From Zingiber officinale (lineage: Eukaryota > Streptophyta > Magnoliopsida > Zingiberales > Zingiberaceae): DNA of 64,000 nt. Every line of letters begins with the position of its first letter. Position 1 is the stretch's first letter. Positions 48,901-58,176 of the stretch are shown here, one piece after another. The notes beneath the pieces are model-generated. The model saw only the letters and a list, made by a program, of their open reading frames with translations. It was not told where the DNA came from and did not search any database. The translations under genes were made by a program, and so were the position numbers. Location of the stretch: contig NC_055997.1 in NCBI RefSeq assembly GCF_018446385.1, forward strand, positions 41,110,254 through 41,174,253, read 5' to 3'.

Positions 48901-51900
48901 CTGAGACGTTACAGTCAGACTTATAACGCAAACTCTTGCATATTTAGCACTGCACCCGAGTTCCGAAGATGTAGCGGTCCTTGCCGAGACGTTACAATCA
49001 GACCCTGCAACACGTTTCTTCTAGGAAACAACCTAGCATTAGCACAATAGTTTAATTGATCCATCATATTTGTCATAGTTTTAACGCTGGCTGACAACTT
49101 AACGCAACCCCCCTCCTTTATTCAGGTTTGGGACCGGCCATGACCAGTCGTCATGAGCGGAGTTTCAAACCACTTTAAATTTTAATAAATTCTATGTTTT
49201 CATGTTATCATCATTATTGGATATTTATTTTGAGTTTTAAGTTATCTTCAAATTGTATTGTAAATACAGATTTGAGTAGAGGACATTGATTACAGACGCC
49301 CGACGATTTTTGCTGTACATGAAAGTGGCTAAAATCCATCTTTAACTTTCATATCTATTTCCTTGTATATGAATAAATAAATAAAATTAGATTATATACG
49401 CTTGTATAACTACTTTAGAAAAGGGGGAGTAAAATAGTATTTAAAAATAGTGAAATAGGTTTTAAAATAATTAAATCGCGGAGAATAAATAATTGATATT
49501 TTTTGTGAATAGGTTTCATGTGGGACCCTCCATGATATTTGATGACCTAATACTTGTATTTTTATATTGTATAGCTCTTATCTACAAACCCTACAATGAT
49601 ATATAATTAAATTAATATAATTTATGCTAAAGGGTTGATTTAGAATAATTATGGTAAAATCAATTAAGACTAAATAATAAAAATATTATAGGAAGCAAAT
49701 AGATACTAAAAATAAAAATTTTGGACATAGCATTATACAAGAGTACATGACTACTCGGTGGAAAAAGATGATAACGTTCACCCTATACGTCCCTCATAGT
49801 CCGTCCCCAAGTCATGTGAAGGGAGATAAATCATGAGTGACTACTAACCCGAGCAATGACTAATGCATAGGGGAGAACAGAAACCTAGATACTAACTAGG
49901 AATCAACCCCTGACCCCATGGTGGTAACACCCCATGCACTAACTAACTGTTCGTCCCGAGGGGATGAGTACCTGCCTACCTACAACAGGATATGGTAGCT
50001 AAGAGTTGCCCGCAATAAGTAATATTTACGCAAAGGCATTATATTATTATATACCATGAAGGCTCTTAGCATACATGAGATGATGTTATTACACTAACAC
50101 TCTTTGAGGATGTCGACTCCAGTGATTTGCATCTTATTAATTTAATTATAGATGATTTACTAGACTTATGTCATTATACATGACATATAAATAACGATAA
50201 TTAAAATTATTGCAATTAGTGATAAAATAAGATAATTTAGAGTAATAGTAACAACTCTCAACATTAGTAAACAACCGAAATGAAAAAAAAAAATAACTAT
50301 TATAAGTATATTTATATAACTTTATATATGTATAAACTAAAGAACTCAAAGAAAAAATTTAAGTTGTAATATAAAATTTGGACTTAACTTCGCCCATTGC
50401 AAATAAACTCCACCGTAATCGGTCCCAAGCTAGGATAAAGGAAGAGAATTGTGTTAGGTTAATATAGACAAATGTTATGTATAGATTCATTAAACTATCA
50501 CGCAAAGATAAGTTATTCTTTAAAAGGAATGCATTACAAGGTCCGACAACACCTTGACTAGGACCACTATATCTTGATGAGAACTTAAGTGTAGTGCTAA
50601 ATATATAAGAATTTTCACACCTAGGTTGGATACCAATAAACATTATAGGAATATTGACTGCCTTATATTTGAAATATGAAATAAAGGAACATTATTGGCA
50701 AAGCAATGGAGATAGTAGATGAGATAATTAAGAAAAAATAATATTTTTTATTTATAAAAAACAAAATGAGTAGAAGAGAAGATAAAGATGATAGAGAATT
50801 TAAGTTTAAATTATGATATACATGAAAGAGTAAAATAAAAAATTGAGTATGAATTATCATAGATAGTTGGTTAAGAGACAAAGTAGCAAAAGTAATTAAG
50901 AATGCAAGCAAGATTATATTTTTTAAGATAATGGTAGCAAAAGAAGCTAATAATGTAATTAGCACATATGCATCTCAAATAGGACTAAGTGAAGACATCA
51001 AATATAAGTTTAGAAAGACTTGGATGGGGTAGTAAAAAAGTTCCAACAAATGAGATGATTTAATAGGAGAAGATCTAAATGAGTACATAAAGTAAAAAAT
51101 GATAAATATAATAGGGTGTATAGGCTATGGTTTTGAACACGAAATGAAAAAGGAAAAGTTATATTGGATTTTGTGATAGCATATAAACTTATAATAGTTA
51201 ATACATTTTTCAAGAAACGAAAAGAATACCTTATTGCGTCCAAAAGTGAGTATAAAGTCACATATTCACTTTATTATATTCAAGAATAGGGGATAGAAAA
51301 ATTTATAAAGATTGTTAAGTCATTCTTGGAGAAAACTTAATTAGTTAGCGATGTTAGATATGTGCCTCAAGTATAGTATAGTATTAGTAAAAGAAAAATG
51401 TGCATAGCTCTTAGAATCAAGTAATGGACGTTAAAGGATGAGAAACAAAGTCATTTTAAGAAGAGGATAGAAACATAAGTATTAGGAGAAATATATAGTG
51501 ACTCAAATACGATATAGGATATATGACATCAAATTTAAAAATTGTAGCCAAGAACATATTCACTAAGTCATGAGGGCTACCACCAAATAAAAAATCTTGA
51601 TAATAGAATAAGGAATCACCGAAGAAAGTGGCGTCACTAGACACGAGTAAGAACGAAGAATACTTTAAAAAGTATACAATAGCGAGAAAAAATAAAAAAT
51701 TAATCTTTTGAACACTTGTATCGATAGCTTGATACAAAAGAAGGAGAAAGGGATATCTATAGAATAGCAAAAGAGAGGAAAAAAATAAGAGATTTTATCA
51801 AAATAGGATGCATTAAAGATGAATCTAACAAAGTGCTAATGAATGATGACTGATAAGGAAATAAAAATAAGGTAGAAAAGGTATTTTGATCAACTTTTAA

Positions 51901-54900
51901 ATGAAGGTTTAGATTGATCAACTTAACTTAGGAAATTTAAGTAAGTTAGAGAAATAAATGGTAACTTAGTGCACGAACGGGTCGTGGGGAAGGGTCTATT
52001 GTACACAGTCTTACCTTTTGCAAGAGGTTATTTCAAAGAAATTTAAGTCAGTTAAAGAAATATAGAAATTTAAATTTTTATTCGAGAATTCAAATTTCAG
52101 AAGTAGAATAGCCTTTTAAATGAGATGCAAAATGAAAAGAGTTGGACCATATGATATTCCAAGATGATATTCTAATAAAGGTATGGAATTTCCAATAAAG
52201 TAGGGTATTAAATGACTTATGAAATTATTCAACCAATATTAAAAAAAATGCCTAATTACAGGAGGAAAAATATTCTAATCCCTTTATATAAATTTTTAAA
52301 AAAAAACATACAAAATTTTATAAATTATAGGGGTATTAAATTAATAAATCATATATAAAACTTTGAAAAAGAAAATAGAAAAAATTAAAGAGATCAATGA
52401 GATCATAAATCAATTTTGATTCACACTTAAGGTCGACAATAGAAGTTATACATCTTCAACAGAAGCAAGCAAGACCTACACCTGGTATTTATTGACTAAG
52501 TAAAAGCTTATAAGGGAGTTTCTAGAAAAATTATATTGAGAATTCTAGAAAAGAAAGGTATTAACGTAGTATATATTGAAATAATTAAGCATATGTATAA
52601 GGATGTAATAATAATAGTAAAGACTCTAAACTGATTAATGAAAGTATCTCTTATATAGAGATAGCGTTATATAGGATCTGCTCTAAGTCTAGATTATTTT
52701 ATACTAATCATGGATGAAATCACTAAACACATCCAAGATATATTACCATTGTACATTTTATTTGTAAATGATATTATTTAGTTAATAAGACAAAATAATT
52801 GTTACGCTCGAATTGTAGTAGGAAATACTACTAGTAAAAGGTTTTAAGCTTAGCAAAGATGGAATATATAAAATTAAGTTTAATAAATAGGAAATGACGA
52901 ATTACCAATAATTGAAAATTATAAGTATGTAAGATCTTTTTTACAAAAGGATAGAGGAGTTGATAAAAGATGTTTTATATAGGGCATAACTAGGAGGGTT
53001 GAAATGAAAGAGGGTTTCAATTGTCATTTGTGATTGTAAGGTACATTTAACATTTAAAGGAAAGTTTTACAAAACCACGATTAGAACTATTTATAGAGTA
53101 ATTACGAACTTAGATTAAAATTAAAACTTTAAATTAATAATTTCAATCAACTTCTAACTATAAATAGGATAACCTAAACTAATTTTATATCATATTATTT
53201 ATTTATTTATTTATTATTTTATTTTATTTATCTTTTAAAAATTTAATATAGGACTCGATCTCGTATTTTTCTTTTTAAAAAAGTTAATTTTTTTATTTTA
53301 TGTTTTTTTAATATTTAGATTAAATTTTTTATTTTAAATTAATGTATTTTATATTTAAAAACACTAAAACTATATCAGCAAACCGTATTCTAGTCAGGGA
53401 CTGAAACTTCAGCATGGGTCGAGATTTTAAACCATGCTATGAAACAAGCACCGGATTCTAGTCCAGGACTGAAACTTCGGCATGGGTCGAGATTTTAAGT
53501 CATGCTATGAAACAAGCACCGGATTCTAGTCCAGGACTGAAACTTCGACATGGGTCGAGATTTTAAACCATATTATAAATCAAACATACGAACAAAAGAT
53601 GAGAATCGCAGAAATAAGAGTATTAAGGTGAATGCACAGACATATAAGGATAGAAAGGATAAAAAATAAAAACATTAAAAAAAAAAAATTAGAATTGCAC
53701 CTATTTAAAAAAAAAACTCCAAGAGACACAGCATTGTGAGACCATGATAAATATGCACAATAATTGAGGAAGAGAAAGATCAAAGAAGGCTTAGATAGCT
53801 ACGATAAAATAGAATAAAATTTATTTAAATATAGATAAGGATAGAGTAGCGGATAAGTCCAATAGTATAAAAAAATTTATATAGTCGACCCCATTTAATG
53901 GAATAAAGGCTTCATTGTTGTTATATATAAAATTTGTTATTGTTTTTGTATATAAAATTTAAACTTGATTTCTTGACCACTTAAATAATATTAAATTCAT
54001 GTATACACATGACATTTTTTCTAATTACTCACGTAACAAATTTGTATTTATTGTCTCTTTTTACTTAGCCTCTAATTTTGCAAGTAAATGCACCTTTTTG
54101 ATACCATAATCAGTTTCATATCATAAAGTTGCTTAGAGATATCAATCTGCTAATTCTTAGTTTGATTTTTGTTTTGTTATATTCATGTTTTGTTCATATA
54201 ATATTTTATCTGTACAGTTTTTCATTGTACTTGTAAAAAAAAATATTAATATAAAATACATAAAGTTTCTTAAATTTCTTAATTATTTTGAGTTACTACA
54301 TGATTGGTTGGCTCTTGATTCCTTTTTATCACACCATCACCAAATAGGGTGTCTTTGGGTAAGAATTAAGCCTTGATGCGTGACAAGTAGTGCAAGACTT
54401 TCAACTTTAATAAATGTTATGATTGGATTAGATGACAACTTATACAAAAATTTAGATAATTTAGAAATATAAAATTTATATGTGTGCACTCTTTCCAATG
54501 TAGAAGACTTATATGATCAAATGATGATTTTTAGGTAGGGAAAAATATTAGGATTTCATACCCTTTGGTTAATACCCTATACATTGTTTGAAATCTCGTA
54601 CCGTGCCGGACGAAACAGTCGAAATGTATCATTTTGGTAAATCATCGAAACTCGATACTACTCAAAATCTTGAGTTATGTCGTAGTTTCGATCTGTACCC
54701 CGAAAGATATTGTTCCAATATCGTGTTGATGCTCCGATGTATAATGTCAGTGACAGACTGGAGGTTGAAGAAGGAGATGAAGCAAAGAAAGGAGACATTG
54801 TGTGTGTTGTATGGTTTTGAGTTTTGATAATTTATAGGAATGATATATTTCAACTGTTTCACTCTACATGGTATAAAATTTAAAACTATGCTTGGCACAA

Positions 54901-57418
54901 ACAATGTTTCATCCCCTCTTCAACTGTAATGCATTACTGACACAATGCATCAAAACATCAGCATAATACTGAAATAATATCATTCAAGTCAAAGACTGAA
55001 ACTTCGATACGACTCAAGATTTTGAACCTTAACCCTATACATATGCAATTGTCTATCTACTTAGAGATCCCTATATATTGACCAAAATTTAAAATTAAAA
55101 TTCAACTCGAAAGAAACAAGATCATTTTAGTAACATGTAGAAGTATTTACACATTGTCAAAGTCTTGACACATGGTACCAGTGGTGAATTAGTGTGAAAG
55201 CAGAAAGAACATGAAGAAGAAGAAAAGGAAAAAAAAAAAAGAAGAGGAAGCTCCACAGACCTAGCAAAGCTATAGTGTGGCTTCTTCCTCAATTAACAGA
55301 AACCACTTGTAGAGTTGGAAGAAGCCCCTTCACTTGCATGAAGATGTTCACAAGTTGAGCAGAGTTGCTTCAAGTCATCCAAGAGGAGAAATTTTTCTAG
55401 TTCTCTCGCTCGCAAATGAGGTTCATAAGATGATTAAACGGCATAGAAGAAAATTCTCGTCTTGTCTCAGCCCATTCCACATCAATCAACAAATAGAATG
55501 AAATGTTTCATTCGTGTCAACCCACAACACATAAAACGGGATATTTCCACCCATAATATTTACAAGGACGTCTTCAATGTTTCCGCTTAAGTTGATTGAA
55601 AAAATTATAAAACTTAAAATATCACAAACAAATTTCATTCTCGAATTTTTCAACGACTTATTAACAAATTTAATAATTGCTCATGAACCTGATAAATGAA
55701 TTGATAATGTACTTGAACCATACAAGTGACACAATTTTTAGATGTTTTACAGAAAAGGATAGCTCGGTGCATAAAGCTCCCATCAATGCGGGTCTCCGAG
55801 AAGAGCCTATTGTACACAGTCTTGAGACTCGAACATGTGACCTCTAGGTCACACGGCAGCAATTTTACCATTGCACCAAAGCTTCCCTTCTTTTATATGT
55901 TTTATACTTTAAACAAATATTGGATTTAAAGTAATTTCAATAAAAATCTAATTATAACAATATAATACAGTTACTCAATGGAAGAATTACTCAAGTAAAT
56001 TTTCAATAGTTTAAGCTAGCTAAGTTCACATATAGCATTATGGCCTTGTATTTTTCTTTTGCACTACTCCTAGCCACTACAATTGGCATCTTCCCTCCTA
56101 AATTATAATGATATCCCTAGAAGAAGGTAGTGGACTAATATGGATCACCTAAAGGAAAACCTATCAAATTTGCATCCATGTAACCTATAATTTGAAAATG
56201 GCCATAGTTACAATATGAGAAGCTTTATGGATGTATCATAAAGAGTTATCTCCTAAAGATCACGACGTAAAGCCTAAGGAATGACCAATTACACTCGTAC
56301 CAAATGAGATGTCAGCTCTACCAATTGTCTACTCGTTCAATTTGCCAACTAACCTCAAGTACTTCCTAAAATTAGATAGTAAATCCCAATCCCTAAATGA
56401 TCTATGGGAGTGTCATTGACTTGGCTACTAATATACCAGCCCCCGAGCATTATCAAGTACATCTCTTTTCATATAGAGAATTGGGATAAAGCTAATGGCA
56501 TACAAGATAACTATCTCAAAGAGAAGAGAGATCTATAACATTGACAAAATGGAATTTTTTTATTACTTGAACAATAATCAATCCATTGAATCAATACTAC
56601 AATTATAAAAAATCAACTTAAACAAACTAGGAAATACATGTCAAAATTAAGAAAGATTATAACTCAATTGAACTGTAACTAAATTAAAAGATATACATTG
56701 AACTCCTTACAAATTAAAAGATACTAAGGTATATGATACTCAAAAAAGAACAGTTGCCAATCAAATCAAAAGAACAATTTGAAAATTAAATTGATTATTT
56801 TCCTTGTTTGCATTACCTAACCGAAGATCATGACTTTTAAGGATATTACTGGGCATGTGATGCTTTGCACCATGAATGCCTACCCAAAGACCATGTGACT
56901 TCTGGATACTATAGGCATGAGATAGTTAACTTGTCAATGCCTATCTAGGGGATCACATGACATTAGTGAGAATCTGAGCATTGACTTTGCCCATATTAAC
57001 TTTAAAAATTTCTCTTTTATTCTTAATTTCTTCATGAAGATACAATACTCATGAAAAGTGTAGCCGTCATATAAATCAAGAGTATTTAGCAGGGTATTAA
57101 TTTCAAGGAAGCCAAGCATAGACATAAAATGATGAACTAGTAAAAGGCAAAAAAAAAACTGGCCACAATAAGTTCAATTCAGTAATAAGGGTAAAAGAGA
57201 AAATGTAGATAAACAAACACTACTGGTTGGCCACAATCAGTTCAATTCAGTAATAAGGGTAAAAGAGAAAGTGTTGATAAACAAACACTACTGGTAATAG
57301 CTATGAAGAAAATAATCATCTTATGCACTTCAGTAACAATAAAGATATCATACCAATTGGTTAACAGCCTTCGTATCTTCTGCAAGAGAGAGACGGTATG
57401 CAGCAACATCACCAAATT
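30757..57418 (-). CDS. PIR: PIR/SRA1 (CYFIP-like WAVE/SCAR complex subunit), internally gapped
   Basis: PIR/SRA1 is the Rac/ROP-binding subunit of the WAVE/SCAR complex, which activates ARP2/3 and shapes trichomes and pavement cells. On the minus strand I see seven exons: 57418-57354, 46461-46384, 43840-43721, 40672-40468, 39186-39014, 32085-31870 and 30951-30757 (stop TAA). All internal borders are GT-AG, phases join and no stop interrupts them. They encode DVAAYRLSLAEDTK, the QADLYLETYQVLDLEMSRLR helix region, then jump to FMQTAMWLGLLPG and run to the conserved end FETLPQKGT. That is about 350 of a usual 1,280 or so residues. The first exon (start Met) and about 850-900 central residues are absent. 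The missing centre coincides with the run of N at 43109-43204, flanked by LTR debris. It is either hidden in the gap, lost by deletion, or a misjoin; the well-kept exons argue against an old pseudogene. Confidence 0.85.
31870..32085 (-). CDS. PIR: PIR exon (GDSVAWAACTIIYLLGQQ)
   Basis: 216 nt, phase 0 at both ends, acceptor CTTTCAG and donor CAG|GTATAA. Encodes EYLESSLLDT... LFDFSYQFLNVAEVE... AANNLQ, including the hydrophobic helix that is diagnostic of CYFIP/PIR proteins. Confidence 0.93.
32446..33066. mobile_element. Foldback/MULE-type MITE with about 80-bp inverted ends
   Basis: The left end (about 32446-32527: GGCAAAAATCAAAAGGGCAC...ATGGTGCCCT) and the right end (about 32988-33066, reverse complement GGAAAAAAATTAAAAGGGCG...TAGTGCCCT) pair along about 80 bp. 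The 460-bp interior is AT-rich and non-coding, with repeated 'ttgaccatgttg' and 'agcagttatgac' words. I could not find a target-site duplication. A MULE-like origin is inference from the end length. Confidence 0.7.
33423..35123 (-). mobile_element. Degenerate non-autonomous LTR retrotransposon
   Basis: Two LTRs with TGATAGGAA...GTATCA ends at 33423-33842 (420 bp) and 34835-35123 (289 bp); both contain the 'cctattctaaaggataatatc' block. Beside the second, the minus strand reads ATGGTATTAGAGG, a diverged methionine-tRNA primer-binding site, which fixes the orientation. The 990-bp interior codes for nothing recognisable. The flanks do not form a clear duplication. Confidence 0.7.
35886..36015. 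repeat. Perfect 65-bp tandem duplication
   Basis: TAGCCATTACTTGGAATG... to ...ACATGTCTCATG occurs twice with a 65-bp period and no visible mismatch in the core, inside a PIR intron. Identity suggests a recent event or an assembly artefact. Confidence 0.9.
37337..37565 (+). mobile_element. tRNA-derived SINE
   Basis: An A-box-like TTGGCTAAAGGG near 37350 and a B-box-like GAGTCAATTCCC near 37390 are followed by a body with 'gcacgcccttggggaaaa', 'ctctagtcatttggtggttgact' and 'ttggggtgagtgtaatcacc'. The pol III boxes and the lack of coding sequence support a SINE; the family name is unknown to me. Confidence 0.55.
39014..39186 (-). CDS. PIR: PIR exon (TGFIDITTSKDFYRIVSGLQ)
   Basis: 173 nt; the acceptor GTTGCAG leaves AT, which completes the GAT codon begun in the exon ending at 40468. 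Donor TTT|GTAAGT. Encodes LLYKSKLSSGSVLEYALAF... SGLQF. Confidence 0.93.
40468..40672 (-). CDS. PIR: PIR exon (FMQTAMWLGLLPG)
   Basis: 205 nt, acceptor TTCGACAG, donor G|GTAAGC. Encodes RHTDTVQFMQTAMWLGLLPGSDG... MSKQAEAA plus the first base of Asp. This is the first exon after the missing centre; its start in phase 0 is inferred from the acceptor, as the reading frame stays open a little upstream (NNVLRQ). Confidence 0.85.
40855..41075. mobile_element. Fragment of the CCCGTACC... repeat family
   Basis: AAATCCCGTACCATGCTTGGTGAAA and 'caatatcgttcc' words match the MULE-like element at 54585-55031. Ends are not resolved. Confidence 0.4.
41977..43108 (+). mobile_element. Long LTR fragment running into the assembly gap
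   Basis: Plus-orientation relative of 24621-26350, starting near TGTAGCGCCGG. Shared blocks include 'gtttgagaatcc...acttaagaaggg' units (42905-43070) and 'catatggatcataatatgatattttga' (about 42326). A direct repeat of 'ggctgttNgggtgag...gaagaNNgg' lies at 42465-42580. It is cut by the run of N. Confidence 0.55.
43109..43204. other. Assembly gap (96 N)
   Basis: An unbroken run of N inside the PIR intron where the central coding part of PIR should be. The true size is unknown. Confidence 1.
43205..43540 (+). mobile_element. LTR 3' part after the gap
   Basis: 'aaaaggcctctactccctcttgtaatttat' followed by 'tcaataaatttcattgagg' looks like the R/U5 end of an LTR with an AATAAA-like signal. No coding sequence. 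Confidence 0.4.
43721..43840 (-). CDS. PIR: PIR exon (LETYQVLDLEMSRLREIQRWQ)
   Basis: 120 nt, phase 0 at both ends; acceptor CTGTGCAG, donor AAA|GTATTT. Encodes LPDSMKHNQADLYLETY... QRWQASTASK. In intact relatives the next residues begin a long region that is not found here. Splicing straight to 40672 would keep the frame (inference). Confidence 0.9.
45255..45885 (+). pseudogene. L1-type LINE, reverse-transcriptase zinc-binding (zf-RVT) fragment
   Basis: The frame-broken plus-strand reading gives LLDAARRCLPTRDR, CIFCR...QEHLFFGCPP, ARLWRI-RDWLLM, RRALSLW, HHLTLSSIIYHIWRARNS and ERIFRSVQLH. This is the C-terminal zf-RVT module found after the RT in plant L1 elements; the Cys-x2-Cys...His-x4-Cys pattern is still visible. 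Frameshifts at about 45450 and 45540 and a stop near 45670 inactivate it. It sits in a PIR intron, opposite in strand to PIR. Confidence 0.8.
46384..46461 (-). CDS. PIR: PIR exon (NTLIHEGREMASLLYTYRSC)
   Basis: 78 nt, phase 0 at both ends; acceptor TTTTGCAG, donor CAG|GTTTGA. Too short to stand out as an ORF but an exact family match, and it joins NQL on one side and LPDSMKH on the other. Confidence 0.92.
46985..47100 (-). mobile_element. RTE-type LINE 3' end
   Basis: ACAACAATAACAACCAAGCCTTATCCC...AGGTGGGATCAACTATATGGATC is, on the minus strand, the (GTT)n-tailed 3' end of plant RTE LINEs. Its 5' partner is likely the endonuclease piece at 48184-49170, with a Copia remnant between. Confidence 0.7.
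47105..48180 (-). pseudogene. Copia RT/RNase H remnant with polypurine tract
   Basis: The minus strand shows decayed RT C-terminal words (IFLGVGSYEE, LINRDGKIG) at 47900-48180, then the open frame 47485-47799 with ESEYKVMTQSVCDIIWIYQLLTE, KLWCDNQAALHIASNP and HVEIDCYFVREKIQ, the RNase H domain. After it come KALNGVRVDYLCNKLGMIN and a polypurine tract near 47370, then LTR-like DNA with (TA)n/(GA)n runs. The RNase H segment from SDAD to ESEY is deleted, so it is inactive. Confidence 0.88.
48184..49170 (-). pseudogene. RTE-type LINE endonuclease fragment
   Basis: The minus strand reads RFGTWNIGTLIG (48652-48873), VGLDDGYQIKVLDDLDELQNIQPNEMILIGGDLN (48379-48564), and ILDFAIAYDLILANIFFKKREEHLVTFKSGINKSQIDFLMV (48190-48380). 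These are, in order, the apurinic-endonuclease motifs of plant RTE LINEs (the TWNIGT start, GGDLN and SQIDF). The part upstream to 49170 holds 5' leader words (GTCTCAGCAAAGACCGCTAC). Frames are broken, and the RT is missing, replaced by the Copia remnant. Confidence 0.85.
49171..49754. other. AT-rich intron DNA
   Basis: Nothing recognised: no open frame of note, repeat or motif. Confidence 0.5.
49755..49978 (-). mobile_element. tRNA-derived SINE, minus strand
   Basis: On the minus strand TTAGTTAGTGCATGGGGTG serves as A-box and GGGGTTGATTCCTAG as B-box, about 40 bp apart, followed by a body containing 'tagtcattgctcgggttagtagtcactc' and 'tcccttcacatgacttgggg'. The plan fits a tRNA-headed SINE. 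Confidence 0.6.
51966..52032 (-). mobile_element. Truncated Au-type SINE nested in the LINE
   Basis: On the minus strand ACCTCTTGCAAAAGGTAAG, CTGTGTACAATAGACCC, TTCCCCACGACCC and GTGCACTAAG are the 3' half of the Au SINE. The flanks GAAATTTAAGTAAGTTAGAGAAAT (left) and GAAATTTAAGTCAGTTAAAGAAAT (right) form a long target-site duplication of about 24 bp with two mismatches. Confidence 0.8.
53385..53580. repeat. 68-bp tandem repeat, about three copies
   Basis: CTGAAACTTC...CATGGGTCGAGATTTTAA occurs at 53401, 53469 and 53537, an exact 68-bp step. The unit resembles the right end of the MULE-like element at 54585-55031 (ACTGAAACTTCGATACGACTCAAGATTTTGAACC). Confidence 0.9.
54574..55042. mobile_element. 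MULE-like MITE with 11-bp duplication
   Basis: The body at 54585-55031 (447 bp) is flanked by ACCCTATACAT on both sides (54574-54584 and 55032-55042). Its ends, TGTTTGAAATCTCGTACCG and the reverse complement TAAGGTTCAAAATCTTGAGTCG, form an imperfect inverted repeat. A duplication of 9-11 bp is typical of Mutator-like elements. Non-coding; the ORFs at 54588-54904 overlap on both strands and look like chance. Confidence 0.65.
55043..55757. other. Intron DNA, unrecognised
   Basis: Holds a purine-rich run near 55210-55250 and an unrecognised segment at 55255-55450. No gene. Confidence 0.4.
55758..55887 (-). mobile_element. Au-type SINE, minus strand
   Basis: The minus strand reads GGGAAGCTTTGGTGCAATGG (A-box region), GTGACCTAGAGGTCACATG, GTTCGAGTCTC (B-box), GTACAATAGG and GGGAGCTTTATGCACCG: the tRNA head and body of the Au SINE family in the right order, diverged by point changes and missing the CCTTTTGCAAAAA link. 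Confidence 0.85.
56028..56420 (-). pseudogene. Copia RT end/RNase H remnant
   Basis: The minus-strand broken reading gives KYLRLVGKLNE, ADISFGTSV, GYMDANLIGFPLGDPY, LGGKMPIVVARSSAKEKYKAIM, which fit the end of Copia RT and the start of RNase H. Stops and small deletions throughout. Confidence 0.75.
56421..57160. other. Intron DNA, unrecognised
   Basis: AT-rich, with a local direct repeat ('catgtgact...'/'catgacttt...' near 56830-56960). No gene or element identified. Confidence 0.4.
57161..57298. repeat. 68-bp tandem duplication beside a PIR exon
   Basis: GGCCACAATAAGTTCAATTC at 57161 recurs at 57229 (as GGCCACAATCAGTTCAATTC) and both run on to AAACAAACACTACTGGT. It ends about 55 bp from the donor of the exon at 57354. 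Confidence 0.92.
57354..57418 (-). CDS. PIR: PIR exon (EFGDVAAYRLSLAEDTKAVN)
   Basis: 65 nt; acceptor AATGTAG with two bases (AA) that complete a codon begun in the unseen first exon, donor TTG|GTATGA. The most 5' exon visible. No exon with the expected start and the acidic N-terminus was found between here and 64000. Confidence 0.9.
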
Positions 57419-57743
57419 CTACATTATATAAATAGGAGTTTATATCTAAGTGACTAAAGAAAATAGGAAGCATAAACAATAATAAGGCATAGGCCTAGTA
57501 TTTGATGCCCCTCCATATCCTAAAGAAGATCTATGATCAAAATAGCATCTTAAGGTTGCCCAAAATTTTAATCTTGATAATGCCATTGTGGCATTTTAAC
57601 CACTAAAATGAAAAACATGTAAGTAGAGAAGTTGCTTGCAAAGATCTAAATTGAAAGAATTAAACGAATGCTCAATCCCAACCCCATACTTGCATATCCA
57701 CATAAATAAAAATTAAAACAACAATTCACTATTGAACATTTGC

Positions 57744-57825
57744 CTAAATTCAATGTTGGCCGGCAACCTAACGCAACCCTCACCCTTTTTCATCTAGGCT
57801 TGAGACGGGCACCGGCGGGTTTAAA
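57744..57825. mobile_element. Fragment of an RTE LINE 5' leader
   Basis: TTGGCCGGCAACCTAACGCAACCC...TTGAGACGGGCACCGG matches GCTGGCTGACAACTTAACGCAACCC...TTGGGACCGGCCATG at 49085-49145, next to the minus-strand LINE. Only this short piece is present, just before the Pack-MULE duplication. Confidence 0.55.
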
Positions 57826-58176
57826 TAAAAATTATGGCAATTTACCAAAGGGCGTACCTAGATTTCTAAATTGACCAAAAGGCGTATGCTACTTTGGTAT
57901 TTACCAAAAGACGCACATTTTTAAATGCACTTCCCATTCTACCCTTCTAACAAATCTAACTTTTTCTGTCATTTTTTTTCTCTACCATTTCTCCGTCTCT
58001 TCTCTTTCTTCTCTTCTCTCTCCTATGCATGTCGCTTCTCTTATTTTTCCCCTCCTCTCTCTTTCCTCCTTTTTTTTAATGCATGCATGCATAACATAGG
58101 CTTGATATGCAAATCATATCGGGCCCATGACATTTAAGGATTAGTTGAATTTTGTGATAACATTTTAATACATCTG

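Larger units (their letters stand above)
50640..53922 (+). pseudogene. RTE-type LINE, decayed but nearly full length
   Basis: Plus-strand words in family order: KAMEIVDEI (about 50700), ISTYASQIGL (about 50955), GYGFE..NEKGKVILDFVIAYKLIIVNTFFKKRKEYLIASKS (about 51125-51245), then DTKEGERDIYRIAKERKKIRDF...GCIKDESNKVL (about 51730-51840), and an RT with LFVNDII in place of the catalytic FADDI (about 52755). The 3' end, ATTTAATGGAATAAAGGCTTCATTGTTGTT, closes it at about 53922. Many stops; inactive. It lies in the 10.9-kb PIR intron on the opposite strand and carries a nested SINE piece. Confidence 0.85.
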
